Positions 16,496 through 25,918 of a stretch of DNA of 64,000 nt are shown here, in pieces. A program made the translations under genes and the position numbers. Under the pieces are notes generated by a model. That model searched no databases and had not been told where the DNA came from. It was given only the letters and a program-made list of their open reading frames with translations. This stretch comes from PHBD01 sp964578535. Its GTDB lineage: Bacteria; Desulfobacterota; Syntrophia; Syntrophales; PHBD01. Numbering within the stretch: the stretch's first letter is position 1; each line of letters opens with the position of its first letter. The DNA lies in contig CAZODI010000001.1 of assembly GCA_964578535.1 (NCBI GenBank), positions 1-64,000 on the forward strand, in the 5' to 3' direction.

Positions 16496-17671
16496 ATGGA
16501 TCACGTTCGTGAAGTAATGGGCTTCGGGGGAATTCTTTTTGGCATGCTGGCTTTCGTTATATGCGGGCTGCGGGTCATATTCGGGAAGAACCGGCCAACC
16601 AAGATGTATCTGGTTGTCGTGCCCGTGATCCTGCTCACGGGCCTGCAGTTTTACCTGATCGGGCGGTTTTCCCTCACGATCTCCTGGTGGGGCACCCTGG
16701 CCGCAATCGCGGTGGGCGGCCCTTTCCTTCTGGTCTCCTTCGTGGTCATCGCCAGGCGCAAGGCGATCCCGATCCTGAGCTCCGTTTATGGAATCACGAC
16801 GGGAGTGGAGGAGATCGTCGTGGGCACGGAGCAGATGACATCATCCAGCTCAACACTGGCGGAGGGAGCCAGCGAGCAGGCCGCGGCCATCGAGGAGACA
16901 TCCGCGTCCCTCGAGGAAATGACGTCCATGACCGCCCGGAACGCGGAAAATGCGAACCAGGCGAATGCCCTGATGTCGAAAGACACCCGGGAAAGCTACG
17001 GGATCATGGAGAAAAAGATGAACCTGATGCATGAGGCCGTTCTTGCCAGCGTCAAGGCCGGCGAGGAGACTGCCAAGATCATCAAGACCATCAACGAGAT
17101 TGCCTTTCAGACGAATCTCCTGGCGCTGAACGCCGCCGTCGAGGCGGCCCGGGCGGGGGAAGCGGGGGCCGGTTTTGCCGTCGTGGCCGAAGAGGTCCGC
17201 AGCCTGGCCCTGCGCTCCGCCACCGCGGCCAGGAACACGGAAGACCTGATCGCCGATTCGACGGGGAAAACGCGCCAGGCATCGTCTCTCTTTGACGAGA
17301 TCAACAGGGAGCTTGCGCGGAACCGGGACATCGCAATGAAGGTAACGGACCTGATCGGACAGGTCGCCGAGGCCTCCAGGGAGCAGGCCCAGGGGATCGA
17401 CCAGATCAACCGGGCCGTGGCGGAGATGGACAAGGTCGTCCAGCAGAATGCCGCCAGCGCGGAGGAATTCTCCGCCGTGACCGAGAAGATCAAGGATCAG
17501 GTGAGCAATATCCATGGCTTCGTTGACAGGATAAAGCCCATTCTCGGGGAGGAGATCATTTTGGCCATGGGGGAAAAGGCCCGTACATCGGGCAGGACGA
17601 TGAGGGATGAGGAGGCTGCGTTTCCGGTGCTTGCCGGAGCAAGGCCGTTGAGCCTTCCGGAAAAAGTCTGA
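16496..17671 (+). CDS. Methyl-accepting chemotaxis protein without periplasmic sensor domain
   Basis: 391 aa chemoreceptor. Three membrane helices occupy about 8-28, 38-58 and 64-86; no periplasmic ligand domain and no HAMP motif is evident. The cytoplasmic signalling domain (about 95-360) is a long coiled coil containing the conserved hairpin tip around IIKTINEIAFQTNLLALNAA and EAARAGEAGAGFAVVAEEVR, which binds CheA/CheW. Start ATG 16496 follows GAGGAGG; an in-frame ATG at 16310 adds a non-homologous, Arg-rich stretch. It may sense membrane or internal state. No che genes are nearby. Confidence 0.85.
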   Translation: MDHVREVMGFGGILFGMLAFVICGLRVIFGKNRPTKMYLVVVPVILLTGLQFYLIGRFSLTISWWGTLAAIAVGGPFLLVSFVVIARRKAIPILSSVYGITTGVEEIVVGTEQMTSSSSTLAEGASEQAAAIEETSASLEEMTSMTARNAENANQANALMSKDTRESYGIMEKKMNLMHEAVLASVKAGEETAKIIKTINEIAFQTNLLALNAAVEAARAGEAGAGFAVVAEEVRSLALRSATAARNTEDLIADSTGKTRQASSLFDEINRELARNRDIAMKVTDLIGQVAEASREQAQGIDQINRAVAEMDKVVQQNAASAEEFSAVTEKIKDQVSNIHGFVDRIKPILGEEIILAMGEKARTSGRTMRDEEAAFPVLAGARPLSLPEKV

Positions 17672-17774
17672 AACTGCGGGCGCAGAACCTGCACGGGGCG
17701 TCCTCCGGTCCGATGGCGCATCGGATTGCAGGGGCCGTCCTGAACGGCAGGCATGCTGCCGTGCGGAGTACAGG

Positions 17775-17798
17775 GACCGGCTGAGGGATCAGCCGGTC
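17775..17798. terminator. Perfect 10-bp hairpin at the edge of the assembly gap
   Basis: GACCGGCTGA-GGGA-TCAGCCGGTC forms a perfect 10-bp stem with a 4-nt loop, 103 bases after the chemoreceptor stop. The following bases are N, so any T-run is hidden. It is likely a terminator and may also explain why the assembly broke here. Confidence 0.45.
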
Positions 17799-17898
17799 NN
17801 NNNNNNNNNNNNNNNNNNNNNNNNNNNNNNNNNNNNNNNNNNNNNNNNNNNNNNNNNNNNNNNNNNNNNNNNNNNNNNNNNNNNNNNNNNNNNNNNNN
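17799..17898. other. Assembly gap (100 N)
   Basis: Exactly 100 undetermined bases, the usual scaffold placeholder of unknown true length. Sequence and possibly genes may be missing between the chemoreceptor and era. Confidence 0.98.
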
Positions 17899-17952
17899 TG
17901 AAAGCCGTTCTTCCATGTTTCCCCATCGGCTCCCGTATGCTATGACCACCCC

Positions 17953-18861
17953 ATGGAAGAACGTTCCCCCTTCAAGTCCGGTTTCATCGGCATCATCGGC
18001 CGGCCCAACGTGGGCAAGTCCACCCTCCTGAACACCATCCTGGGGGAGCGCCTGGCCATCACCACACCCAAGCCCCAGACGACGCGCAACCGGATCATGG
18101 GGATCCACACGGACGCGCGGGGCCAGTTCATCTTCCTGGATACGCCGGGGATTCACCGCGGCGACAATCCCCTCAACCGGTCCATGGTTTCCGCCGCCCG
18201 GGAAACGTTCCGCTCCGCCGATATCCTGCTCCTCCTGGTGGAGGCGCCCCGCATCGACGGGAACGACCGGGAGATCCTCGCGTCCCTGGCGGAGCTGTCC
18301 CTGCCGGTGATCCTCGGGATCAACAAGATCGATACGATCCGGAAGCCCCTCCTCCTGCCGCTCATCGACGAGGCCCGGGGACTGTTTCCATTCCGGGCGA
18401 TCGTTCCCCTGTCGGCCCGGAGCGGCGATAGAGTCCCGGTCCTCCTGGAGGAGATCGGAAAACTCCTGCCGGAAGGCCCGCCGCTCTTCCCGGAGGACAC
18501 CCTGACGGACCGGCCTGAGCGGTTCATTGCCGCTGAGATCGTCCGGGAAAAGATCATCCTGTCCACGAGGCAGGAAATCCCCTACGCCTCCGCCGTTACC
18601 GTAGACACCTTCCGGGAGGAGCCCGGGCGGCGCCTCATCAGGATCCAGGCCACGATCCACGTGGAGAAGGAGTCCCAGAAGGCGATCCTGATCGGCCGCA
18701 AGGGGGCCATGCTCAAGGAGATCGGCACCCGGGCCCGGCAGGAGATGGAGCGGTTCTTCGATTCCCGGATTTTCCTGGAGCTGTTTGTCCGGGTGCAGAA
18801 GGACTGGACGCGGGACCCGCGGGCGCTCCGGGAGTTCGGGTATGCGGAAGAGGACGGGTAG
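17953..18861 (+). CDS. era: GTPase Era
   Basis: 302 aa ribosome-assembly GTPase that binds the 3' end of 16S rRNA. The G1 motif GRPNVGKS is at about 17-24; G3 DTPG, G4 NKID and G5 SAR follow. The C-terminal KH domain contains ILIGRKGAMLKEIG (about 239-252). The length matches the family (about 300 aa). It lies just after the assembly gap, downstream of rnc but separated from it by a radical SAM gene and a chemoreceptor. Confidence 0.95.
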   Translation: MEERSPFKSGFIGIIGRPNVGKSTLLNTILGERLAITTPKPQTTRNRIMGIHTDARGQFIFLDTPGIHRGDNPLNRSMVSAARETFRSADILLLLVEAPRIDGNDREILASLAELSLPVILGINKIDTIRKPLLLPLIDEARGLFPFRAIVPLSARSGDRVPVLLEEIGKLLPEGPPLFPEDTLTDRPERFIAAEIVREKIILSTRQEIPYASAVTVDTFREEPGRRLIRIQATIHVEKESQKAILIGRKGAMLKEIGTRARQEMERFFDSRIFLELFVRVQKDWTRDPRALREFGYAEEDG

Positions 18862-18884
18862 CCGCAGGGGGATAGAGTCTGCCC

Positions 18885-20096
18885 ATGAGCTGGCGCGAAC
18901 GGATCGTCGACGTCCTGGGCCTGAAGAGGAGCATGGTCGCCCTGCTGTCCATGGTGGTCCTCGTCGGCCTGGGGGAAAAGATGGCCGAGCGGTTCCTGCC
19001 GCTCTACCTCCTGGCCCTGGGAGGCGGCATCCTGTCCGTCGGCATCCTCAACGCGATGGACAACTTCCTGTCGGCCCTCTACTCCTTTCCCGGGGGCTAC
19101 CTGAGCGACCGCCTGGGGACCAAGCGGGCCCTCCTCGTCTTCAACCTGATTGCGATGTTCGGATACGTCATCGTGATCCTCTTTCCCTACTGGCAGGCGG
19201 TGATCGTCGGATCCGTCTTCTTCCTGTCCTGGACGGCCATCTCGCTCCCCGCCACCATGAGCCTCGTCTCCCGGGTCCTGCCGGAGAACCGGCGCACCAT
19301 GGGGGTATCCCTGCATTCCCTGGTCCGGCGGATTCCCATGGCCCTGGGGCCCCTTTTGGGAGGGCTCCTGATCGGCCTTTACGGGGAGAAGACGGGGATC
19401 CGCCTGGCCTTTGCCTGTGCCCTGGTCCTGGGGCTTGTTTCCCTGGTCCTGCAGCAGGCGATGATCGAGGACGATCCGGCGAGGGGCGGGGGGGAGAAGC
19501 GCCCCTCCCGGCTGTGGCGGTTCATGAGCCCGTCCCTGAAAAACCTCCTCGTCTCCGACATCCTGATCCGCTTCGCCGAGCAGATTCCCTATGCCTTTGT
19601 CGTCGTCTGGTGCGTGAAGAACCACGGCATCAGCGCGTTCCAGTTCGGGATTCTCACCGCCGTGGAGATGGCCGCGGCGGTCCTGGTGTACATCCCGGTG
19701 GCGTATCTGGCGGACCGGAGCGCGAAGAAGCCCTTCGTGGTGATCACCTTCGTCAACTTCACGGTCTTTCCGCTGTTTCTCCTGTTCTCCACGTCGTTCC
19801 CAATGATGGTGGCGGCCTTTGTGATCCGGGGGCTGAAGGAGTTCGGCGAGCCCACGCGGAAGGCCCTGATCCTGGATCTGGCCCCGGAGGACCGGAAAGC
19901 GGGGATGTTCGGCCTCTATTACCTCGTCCGGGACGTGATCGTCTCCGGGGCCGCCCTTGCCGGGGCGTTTCTGTGGGAGATCTCGCCGGAGGTCAACCTG
20001 CTGACCGCGACGGCTTGCGGCATTCTGGGGACCGTCTATTTCTGGATCTTCGGCCGGGATCTCGGAGGGACGGCAATGCCCGCCCAATCTCGTTGA
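18885..20096 (+). CDS. Major facilitator superfamily transporter
   Basis: 403 aa with about twelve membrane helices. The loop motif GGYLSDRLGTKRALL after helix 2 and the matching YLADRSAKKPFVV after helix 8 are the paired MFS signature sequences. It starts 23 bp after era. The substrate is not recognisable; many such carriers export small molecules. Confidence 0.85.
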   Translation: MSWRERIVDVLGLKRSMVALLSMVVLVGLGEKMAERFLPLYLLALGGGILSVGILNAMDNFLSALYSFPGGYLSDRLGTKRALLVFNLIAMFGYVIVILFPYWQAVIVGSVFFLSWTAISLPATMSLVSRVLPENRRTMGVSLHSLVRRIPMALGPLLGGLLIGLYGEKTGIRLAFACALVLGLVSLVLQQAMIEDDPARGGGEKRPSRLWRFMSPSLKNLLVSDILIRFAEQIPYAFVVVWCVKNHGISAFQFGILTAVEMAAAVLVYIPVAYLADRSAKKPFVVITFVNFTVFPLFLLFSTSFPMMVAAFVIRGLKEFGEPTRKALILDLAPEDRKAGMFGLYYLVRDVIVSGAALAGAFLWEISPEVNLLTATACGILGTVYFWIFGRDLGGTAMPAQSR

Positions 20097-20123
20097 CGGA
20101 AGTGGAATGAGGAACCCTGCATC

Positions 20124-21752
20124 GTGAAAAAGAGATCTTCACGGAAAAGAGCTTTCCTGACCGCAGCCTTCCTGATTTGTGCCTGCCTCCTGCTCCGGTG
20201 TTCGTTTCCGAAGGCGGTTTTGTGGGACAGCGGCGAGAAGAAACCGGATCGGCTCTCGGGGGATATGGAAATCCTCGTTTCCCGCGTGGAGGCGAAGCAG
20301 GCGAACGTCCCCGGTTCCGGCGGGAAGCTCCGCATCACCTATCCCTATGACGGATCCCTCTTTCCCCCGGAGATCGCCTCCCCGACAGTCACGTGGAATG
20401 ACGATGATCCACGGTCGCGGTGCTGGCTGGTTGCCGTCCGGTTTGAAGACGGGCGGTCCCCGATCTTCCTGCTGACGGAGGAGCGGTCCTGGACGCCCGG
20501 GCGGGAGACCTGGGAAGCCGTCAAGGATCACTCGAAGGAGAAACCGGCGACGCTGACCGTAACCGGCCTCCCGGACCGCCGATCGGGAGACGTTCTGTCT
20601 GCGCACACCGTCTCCATCGGCACATCCGGAGACCCCGTGGGCGACTCCGTCTTCTTCCGCCAGATCCCCCTTCCGTTTGCCGTTGCCAGCAGGAGCTTCG
20701 AGAAAACCCGCTGGCGCCTGGGCGACATCTCCTCATACGGAAAGCCGGCGACCGTCATGACGGGCATCTCCGTCTGCGCCAGCTGCCACGCCGTCTCTTC
20801 CGACGGGAAGTGGATCAGCATGGAATACAACTACGGCGACGACAACGGCGCCCAGTTCATCACGCCGGTCCGGAAGGACATCGTTCTCACGAAAAAGGAC
20901 TTCTTCACCTGGAGCGACTTTCCGAGGTCCGGGGTTCTCCCGCCGACGCGTGGGCTGTACGGCCGGATGTCCCCGACGGGCCGGTACGCCGCCGCGTCGG
21001 TGAACGAGATCTCCTACGCCGCCGTGATGGACGACCTCGACTACTCGCAGCTTTTCTTTCCGACCTTCGGCGTGATTGCGGTGTACGACTCGAAGGACGG
21101 CTCCATCCGGCTGCTCCCCGGCGCCAGCGACTATGACTACGTCCAGGCCAACCCGGCCTGGAGCCCCGACGAGAAATTCATCCTCTTCTGCCGGGCCAGG
21201 ACGAAAAACGAGGTGCACGCCAACATCCTGAAGGTGACGACGGTCTTCGAGAAGAGAGACATCCACGAACTGAACAAACTCTACAACATTCAGTACGACC
21301 TGTACCGTGTCCCGTTCGATGGAGGGCGCGGAGGGGTGGCCCTGCCCCTGAAAGGGGCCTCGGGAAACGGCATGAGCAACTACTTCCCCCGCTATTCTCC
21401 CGACGGGAAGTGGGTCGTGTACACCCGGAGCCGCTCGGGGAGCATGCTCCAGCCGGACAGCGAGCTCTGGATCGTTCCCGCCGGAGGGGGGGAGGCGAGA
21501 AGAATGAGCTGCAACCGGAAGATCTTCAACTCCTGGCACAGCTGGTCGTCCAGCGGCCGCTGGCTCCTGTTCAGCTCCAAGGCGAATGGACCCTACACGG
21601 AGATTTTTGTCACCCACGTGGACGGGGAGGGGAACGATACGCCGCCGGTACTCCTGTCGCGTTTCAGTGACACCGGCTATGCGGCGAACGTCCCGGAGTT
21701 CGTTCCTTTTCGTGCCGACGCGATCCGCAGCATCCGGGTTCCGGGGCCCTGA
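20124..21752 (+). CDS. TolB-like beta-propeller lipoprotein with one CxxCH motif
   Basis: 542 aa. An N-terminal signal ends in a lipobox-like LLLRC (Cys26), predicting an exported lipoprotein. The C-terminal half has repeated TolB/WD40-like PD(G/E)K blades (WSPDEKFILFCR, YSPDGKWVVYTR, WSSSGRWLLFSS). Between the N-terminal Ig-like region and the propeller is a single haem c attachment motif, CASCH (218-222). It begins with GTG 20124. A surface or periplasmic electron-transfer or sensing role is possible, but no close characterised relative was recognised. Confidence 0.65.
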   Translation: MKKRSSRKRAFLTAAFLICACLLLRCSFPKAVLWDSGEKKPDRLSGDMEILVSRVEAKQANVPGSGGKLRITYPYDGSLFPPEIASPTVTWNDDDPRSRCWLVAVRFEDGRSPIFLLTEERSWTPGRETWEAVKDHSKEKPATLTVTGLPDRRSGDVLSAHTVSIGTSGDPVGDSVFFRQIPLPFAVASRSFEKTRWRLGDISSYGKPATVMTGISVCASCHAVSSDGKWISMEYNYGDDNGAQFITPVRKDIVLTKKDFFTWSDFPRSGVLPPTRGLYGRMSPTGRYAAASVNEISYAAVMDDLDYSQLFFPTFGVIAVYDSKDGSIRLLPGASDYDYVQANPAWSPDEKFILFCRARTKNEVHANILKVTTVFEKRDIHELNKLYNIQYDLYRVPFDGGRGGVALPLKGASGNGMSNYFPRYSPDGKWVVYTRSRSGSMLQPDSELWIVPAGGGEARRMSCNRKIFNSWHSWSSSGRWLLFSSKANGPYTEIFVTHVDGEGNDTPPVLLSRFSDTGYAANVPEFVPFRADAIRSIRVPGP

Positions 21753-21756
21753 CTGG

Positions 21757-21785
21757 TTGACATCCCCGGGAAATCCTGCTATGAG
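21757..21785 (+). promoter_or_regulatory. Sigma-70 promoter of the liv operon
   Basis: TTGACA (21757-21762), 17-bp spacer, TATGAG (21780-21785). Transcription would begin about 60 bases before livK ATG 21854. The -35 box is a perfect match. Confidence 0.6.
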
Positions 21786-21853
21786 ACCGACGCTTCTTAA
21801 ATGGTTGTTTTCAGGAAGATTGCTCGATTAATCCCATTCCCAAGGAGGAGATC

Positions 21854-22966
21854 ATGAAACGCATTGCACTGCTTGCGGTCGGGTTGCTGCTGATGGCATC
21901 CACCGCCATGGCCGCCGGTCCCGTGAAGATCGGTCTCATGGCGCCTCTCACCGGTCCCTGGGCCAGCGAGGGGAAGGAAATGAAGCAGGTCCTGGAGATG
22001 CTGAGCGCGGACCTGAACGCCAAGGGCGGGCTCCTGGGACAGAAGGTCGAGGTCATTGCCGAGGATGACGGCGGAGACCCGAAAACGGCGGCCCTGGCGG
22101 CGCAGCGCCTGACCACGAAAGGAGTGGCGGCGGTGATCGGGACGTACGGCTCCTCCGTCACGGAGGCATCCCAGAACATCTACAACGAATCGAAGATCAT
22201 CCAGATCGCCAACGGGTCCACGGCGGTCCGCCTGAGCGAAAAGGGGTTGAGGTACTTCTTCCGCACCTGCCCGCGGGACGACGAGCAGGGACGGGTGGCT
22301 GCCCAGGCCATCCAGAAGATGAAGGCGAAGAACGTGGCGATCCTGCACGACAACACCACCTACGCCAAGGGACTGGCGGCGGAGACGAAGGCCCTCCTGA
22401 AGGGCGTCAACGTCGTCTTCTTCGACGCCCTGACCCCGGGCGAGCGGGACTACACGGCCATCCTGACGAAACTCAAGGCGGCCAAACCGGACGTTGTTTT
22501 CTTTACCGGTTACTATCCCGAGGCCGGGCTCCTCCTCCGGCAGAAGATGCAGATGAAGTGGAACGTCCCCTTCATCGGCGGGGACGCCCAGAACAACCCC
22601 GACCTGATCAAGATCGCCGGCAAGGAGGCCGCCAGCGGCTTCTACTTCCTCAGCACGCCGCTTCCCAAGGATCTGCCCACGAAGGAATCGAAAGCCTTCG
22701 TGGATGCATACAAGAAGAAATACCGGGAAGCTCCCAGCTCCATCTATGCACTTCTGGCCGGGGACGGATTCCGCGTGATCACGGCGGCCATCAAGGAAAA
22801 GAAGTCCGCCGATCCGGACGTGCTGGCGGCGTTCCTGAAGAAGGGTTTCAAGGACGACCGCGGCCTGACCGGGCGGATCGCGTTCAACGCCAAGGGCGAC
22901 CGGGTGGGCGAGCTGTACAGGGTCTACAGGGTCGACGCCAAGGGGAACTTCATCCTCCAGAAATAG
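21854..22966 (+). CDS. livK: Branched-chain amino acid ABC transporter substrate-binding protein LivK
   Basis: 370 aa periplasmic receptor. The Sec signal peptide is MKRIALLAVGLLLMASTAMA; the mature domain opens KIGLMAPLTGPWASEG, typical of Leu/Ile/Val-binding (PBP1) proteins. AAGGAGGAG precedes ATG 21854. It heads the livKHMG cluster. Family members bind branched amino acids, aromatic acids, amides or urea, so the ligand is uncertain. Confidence 0.9.
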   Translation: MKRIALLAVGLLLMASTAMAAGPVKIGLMAPLTGPWASEGKEMKQVLEMLSADLNAKGGLLGQKVEVIAEDDGGDPKTAALAAQRLTTKGVAAVIGTYGSSVTEASQNIYNESKIIQIANGSTAVRLSEKGLRYFFRTCPRDDEQGRVAAQAIQKMKAKNVAILHDNTTYAKGLAAETKALLKGVNVVFFDALTPGERDYTAILTKLKAAKPDVVFFTGYYPEAGLLLRQKMQMKWNVPFIGGDAQNNPDLIKIAGKEAASGFYFLSTPLPKDLPTKESKAFVDAYKKKYREAPSSIYALLAGDGFRVITAAIKEKKSADPDVLAAFLKKGFKDDRGLTGRIAFNAKGDRVGELYRVYRVDAKGNFILQK

Positions 22967-23205
22967 CGTACTCCCGGAGGCTCGCCGGGACGTCGATGGC
23001 CGGGCCGCCGGCGTTTGATGAAGGGGTCGGAGAAGGGCGTTTCCTTTTCCGGGATTTTTCCATAGCGAAGGAGGGGTTCGGAGGGGCTGCGGTCGGAGCC
23101 GCGAAGAACCCCTTTTGCACGTCTGGTTCAGACGCTACAACTTGAAGTGCGCAGATGCCGCCGTCTTCCCGTGGGCGAGGCGGCGGTTGCGGGAACGGAT
23201 CCGTC

Positions 23206-24111
23206 GTGGAGGAGTTTTTTCAGCAGTTTGCCAACGGGCTCGCCGTGGGGGGGATCTATGCCCTGATCGCCCTGGGCTACACCATGGTGTATGGGGTGCT
23301 CAAACTCATCAATTTCGCCCACGGGGACCTGTTCACCATCGGCGCCTACCTGGGTCTGACCGTTCTGGCCGCCCTGGGGCTGACCGAATTCTACGGAGCC
23401 GTCATCGGCATCCTCCTGGTGGCGGTCATGATCATGGGGATGCTGGCGGCCATCGGGGCGGTCCTGGACCGGGCGGCCTATCGCCCCCTGCGGGAATCGC
23501 CCCGCCTCTCCGCAGTGGTCTCCGCCCTCGGGGCCTCCATCTTTCTCCAGAACCTGGTGATGCTTGTCTACGGGGCCCGGTTCCAGGTCTATCCGCTGGA
23601 CATCCTGCCGTCCACCGCCGTCTCCCTGTTCCAGGTGGACATCCCCGTCGTGAAGATCATTGTCCTTGTGGCGTCGATCCTCCTGATGGCGGTACTTTAT
23701 CTCTTCGTCCAGCATACCCGGATCGGGACGGCCATCCGGGCGGCCGCCATCGACCAGGGAGCAGCGAGGCTCATGGGGATCGACGTGAACCGGGTCATCC
23801 TGATTGTATTCCTCATCGGACCCGCCCTGGGCGGTGTGGCGGGCCTGATGGTGGGGCTCCTCTACGGACAGATCAACTTCACCATGGGATGGACGTACGG
23901 CCTCAAGGCCTTCACCGCGGCGATCCTGGGCGGGATCGGCAACATCCCCGGGGCCATGGTGGGAGGCCTTCTCCTGGGTGTCATCGAGGCCCTCGGCGCC
24001 GCCTATATCTCCATCGCCTGGAAGGACGCCATCGCCTTCTGCGTCCTCATCGCGATCCTCATCGTCCGACCCACGGGACTCCTGGGCGAGCGGGTGGCGG
24101 AGAAGATCTGA
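23206..24111 (+). CDS. livH: Branched-chain amino acid ABC transporter permease LivH
   Basis: About 301 aa inner-membrane permease with eight or so helices. The N-terminal FFQQFANGLAVGGIYALIAL and the GAALGGVAGLMVG/FTAAILGGIGNIPGAMVGG loops are LivH signatures; the latter is the NBD-contacting loop. The start is set at GTG 23206, which gives the family's length; an upstream in-frame ATG (23155) adds an Arg/Gly-rich stretch. A 240-bp gap follows livK and contains no visible gene. Confidence 0.88.
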   Translation: MEEFFQQFANGLAVGGIYALIALGYTMVYGVLKLINFAHGDLFTIGAYLGLTVLAALGLTEFYGAVIGILLVAVMIMGMLAAIGAVLDRAAYRPLRESPRLSAVVSALGASIFLQNLVMLVYGARFQVYPLDILPSTAVSLFQVDIPVVKIIVLVASILLMAVLYLFVQHTRIGTAIRAAAIDQGAARLMGIDVNRVILIVFLIGPALGGVAGLMVGLLYGQINFTMGWTYGLKAFTAAILGGIGNIPGAMVGGLLLGVIEALGAAYISIAWKDAIAFCVLIAILIVRPTGLLGERVAEKI

Positions 24112-24133
24112 GGTTCCCGGGAGCGAAGGACGC

Positions 24134-25093
24134 ATGAAAAACAACAGAAACGCCATCCTTTTCTTCCTGTCGGCGGCCGTTCTGGCGGTGCTTCCTCCGT
24201 TCCTGAACGCCTACTGGGTGGACGTTCTCAACGCGATCGGAGTCTATGCCATCCTGGGGCTCAGCCTCAACCTGATCGTGGGCCACGCGGGACTGTTCAA
24301 CCTGGGCCATGCGGCCTTCTTTGCCATCGGGGCCTACACGGCGGCCATCCTCAACACGACCTTCGGCATTCCCATCCTGTGGCTCCTCCCGGTATCCGCC
24401 CTGGCCGCCGGCCTTTTCGCGGCGGTGGTGGCCCGTCCCATCGTCCATCTCCGGGGCGATTACCTCTGCATTGTCACGATCGGTGTCGGCGAGATCGTCC
24501 GCATCGCCCTGGTCAACGACGTGTTCGGGATCACCGGCGGTGCCAACGGAATTTTCGGAATATCCCGGCCTTCGGTGTTCGGGCTCATCATCCGGACGCC
24601 CCATGAATTTTTCTACCTCATCGGGTTCTTCCTGATGGTCACGATCGTCCTGTTCCACTTCCTGGAAAATTCCCGCTTCGGCCGGGCCCTCAACTATCTC
24701 CGGGAGGACGAGGTGGCGGCCGAGGGGAGCGGCATTCCGACGGCCCGCTACAAGCTCGGCGTCTTTGCCCTCGGGGCTGCATGGGCGGGGATGGCGGGGC
24801 TGATCTTCGCCTCCAAGATGACCATCATCGCCCCGGAGTCTTTCAGCTTCTGGGAATCGGTCCTGATGTTCACCCTGATCATCCTGGGAGGGGCGGGAAG
24901 CATCCCCGGCGTGCTCCTGGGCGCCGCCCTCATCGTCGGGATCCCGGAAGTCTTCCGGGACCTTGCCAACGCCCGGATGCTCGTGTTCGGCGCCGCCATG
25001 GTGGCGATGATGATTTTCCGAACGGAGGGAATCATTCCCCAGCGGCCCCGGGTCTACCGGCTGGAAGGAATCTCCGGGGAGGAACGGCCGTGA
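24134..25093 (+). CDS. livM: Branched-chain amino acid ABC transporter permease LivM
   Basis: 319 aa second permease of the Liv importer, with about nine helices. Signatures are LSLNLIVGHAGLFNLGHAAFFAIGAYT near the N-terminus (about 39-65) and the cytoplasmic loop FTLIILGGAGSIPGVLLGA. ATG 24134 lies 22 bp after livH; the frame extends upstream inside livH without a better start. The stop overlaps livG by four bases. Confidence 0.9.
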   Translation: MKNNRNAILFFLSAAVLAVLPPFLNAYWVDVLNAIGVYAILGLSLNLIVGHAGLFNLGHAAFFAIGAYTAAILNTTFGIPILWLLPVSALAAGLFAAVVARPIVHLRGDYLCIVTIGVGEIVRIALVNDVFGITGGANGIFGISRPSVFGLIIRTPHEFFYLIGFFLMVTIVLFHFLENSRFGRALNYLREDEVAAEGSGIPTARYKLGVFALGAAWAGMAGLIFASKMTIIAPESFSFWESVLMFTLIILGGAGSIPGVLLGAALIVGIPEVFRDLANARMLVFGAAMVAMMIFRTEGIIPQRPRVYRLEGISGEERP

Positions 25094-25857
25094 CTCCTCT
25101 GCTCTCGCTCCAGGATCTCACCAAATCCTTCGGCGGCCTCACGGCGGTGAACCGCGTCACCTTCGACGTGGAGGCGGGGAGCATCGTCGGGCTGATCGGC
25201 CCCAACGGCGCCGGCAAGACGACCGTCTTCAACCTGATCACGGGCAACTACAAGCCCGATGCGGGCCGGATCCTCTTCGAGGGAAAACCCATCGGCGGCC
25301 TGCTCACCTCGAAGATCGTGACCCTGGGAATCGCCCGTACGTTTCAGACGATCCGGCTGTTCCAGAGCCTGTCTGTTCTGGAGAACGTCCTGGCGGGCTG
25401 CCACTGCCGCATGAGGTCCGGATTTCTCTCGTCTATGCTCCGGACGCCTTCCCAGAGGCGGGAGGAACGCGAGGCGGTAGCAAAGGCCGTACGGGAGTTG
25501 TCTTTCGTGGGTCTCCACGAGCAGGTGAACCAGCTCTCCCGGAACCTGTCCTATGGAAACCAGCGTCTGCTGGAAATTGCCCGCGCCCTGGCAACGGAGC
25601 CCCGCTTCCTGATCCTGGACGAGCCGGCGGGGGGAATGAACGAGCAGGAGACCGCCCTGCTGGCGGGACTGATCGGGCGCATCCGCGACCGCGGGGTCAC
25701 GGTGCTCCTCATCGAGCACGACATGTCCCTCGTGATGAAGGCCTGCGAGAAGGTTGTGGTGCTGGAAAACGGGGAGATGATCGCCGAAGGCACGCCGGAG
25801 CAGGTCAAGGAAGACCCGAAAGTCATCGAGGCCTACCTCGGGGTCGAGGAGGAATGA
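25090..25857 (+). CDS. livG: Branched-chain amino acid ABC transporter ATP-binding protein LivG
   Basis: 255 aa ATPase subunit. Walker A is GPNGAGKTT (about 37-45), the Q-loop segment is RTFQTIRLFQ, the signature is LSYGNQRLLEIARAL (the LivG-type variant of LSGGQ), Walker B is LILDEPAGG and the H-loop is LLIEHDM. GTG 25090 overlaps the livM stop (GTGA). Its usual partner livF is 2.3 kb further on, beyond two genes on the other strand. Confidence 0.92.
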   Translation: MTPLLSLQDLTKSFGGLTAVNRVTFDVEAGSIVGLIGPNGAGKTTVFNLITGNYKPDAGRILFEGKPIGGLLTSKIVTLGIARTFQTIRLFQSLSVLENVLAGCHCRMRSGFLSSMLRTPSQRREEREAVAKAVRELSFVGLHEQVNQLSRNLSYGNQRLLEIARALATEPRFLILDEPAGGMNEQETALLAGLIGRIRDRGVTVLLIEHDMSLVMKACEKVVVLENGEMIAEGTPEQVKEDPKVIEAYLGVEEE

Positions 25858-25918
25858 ATCCCTGCAATGCTGAAGACATTCACACCGGGAATACCCGAAA
25901 TAAAGATATTTCGCTTCT

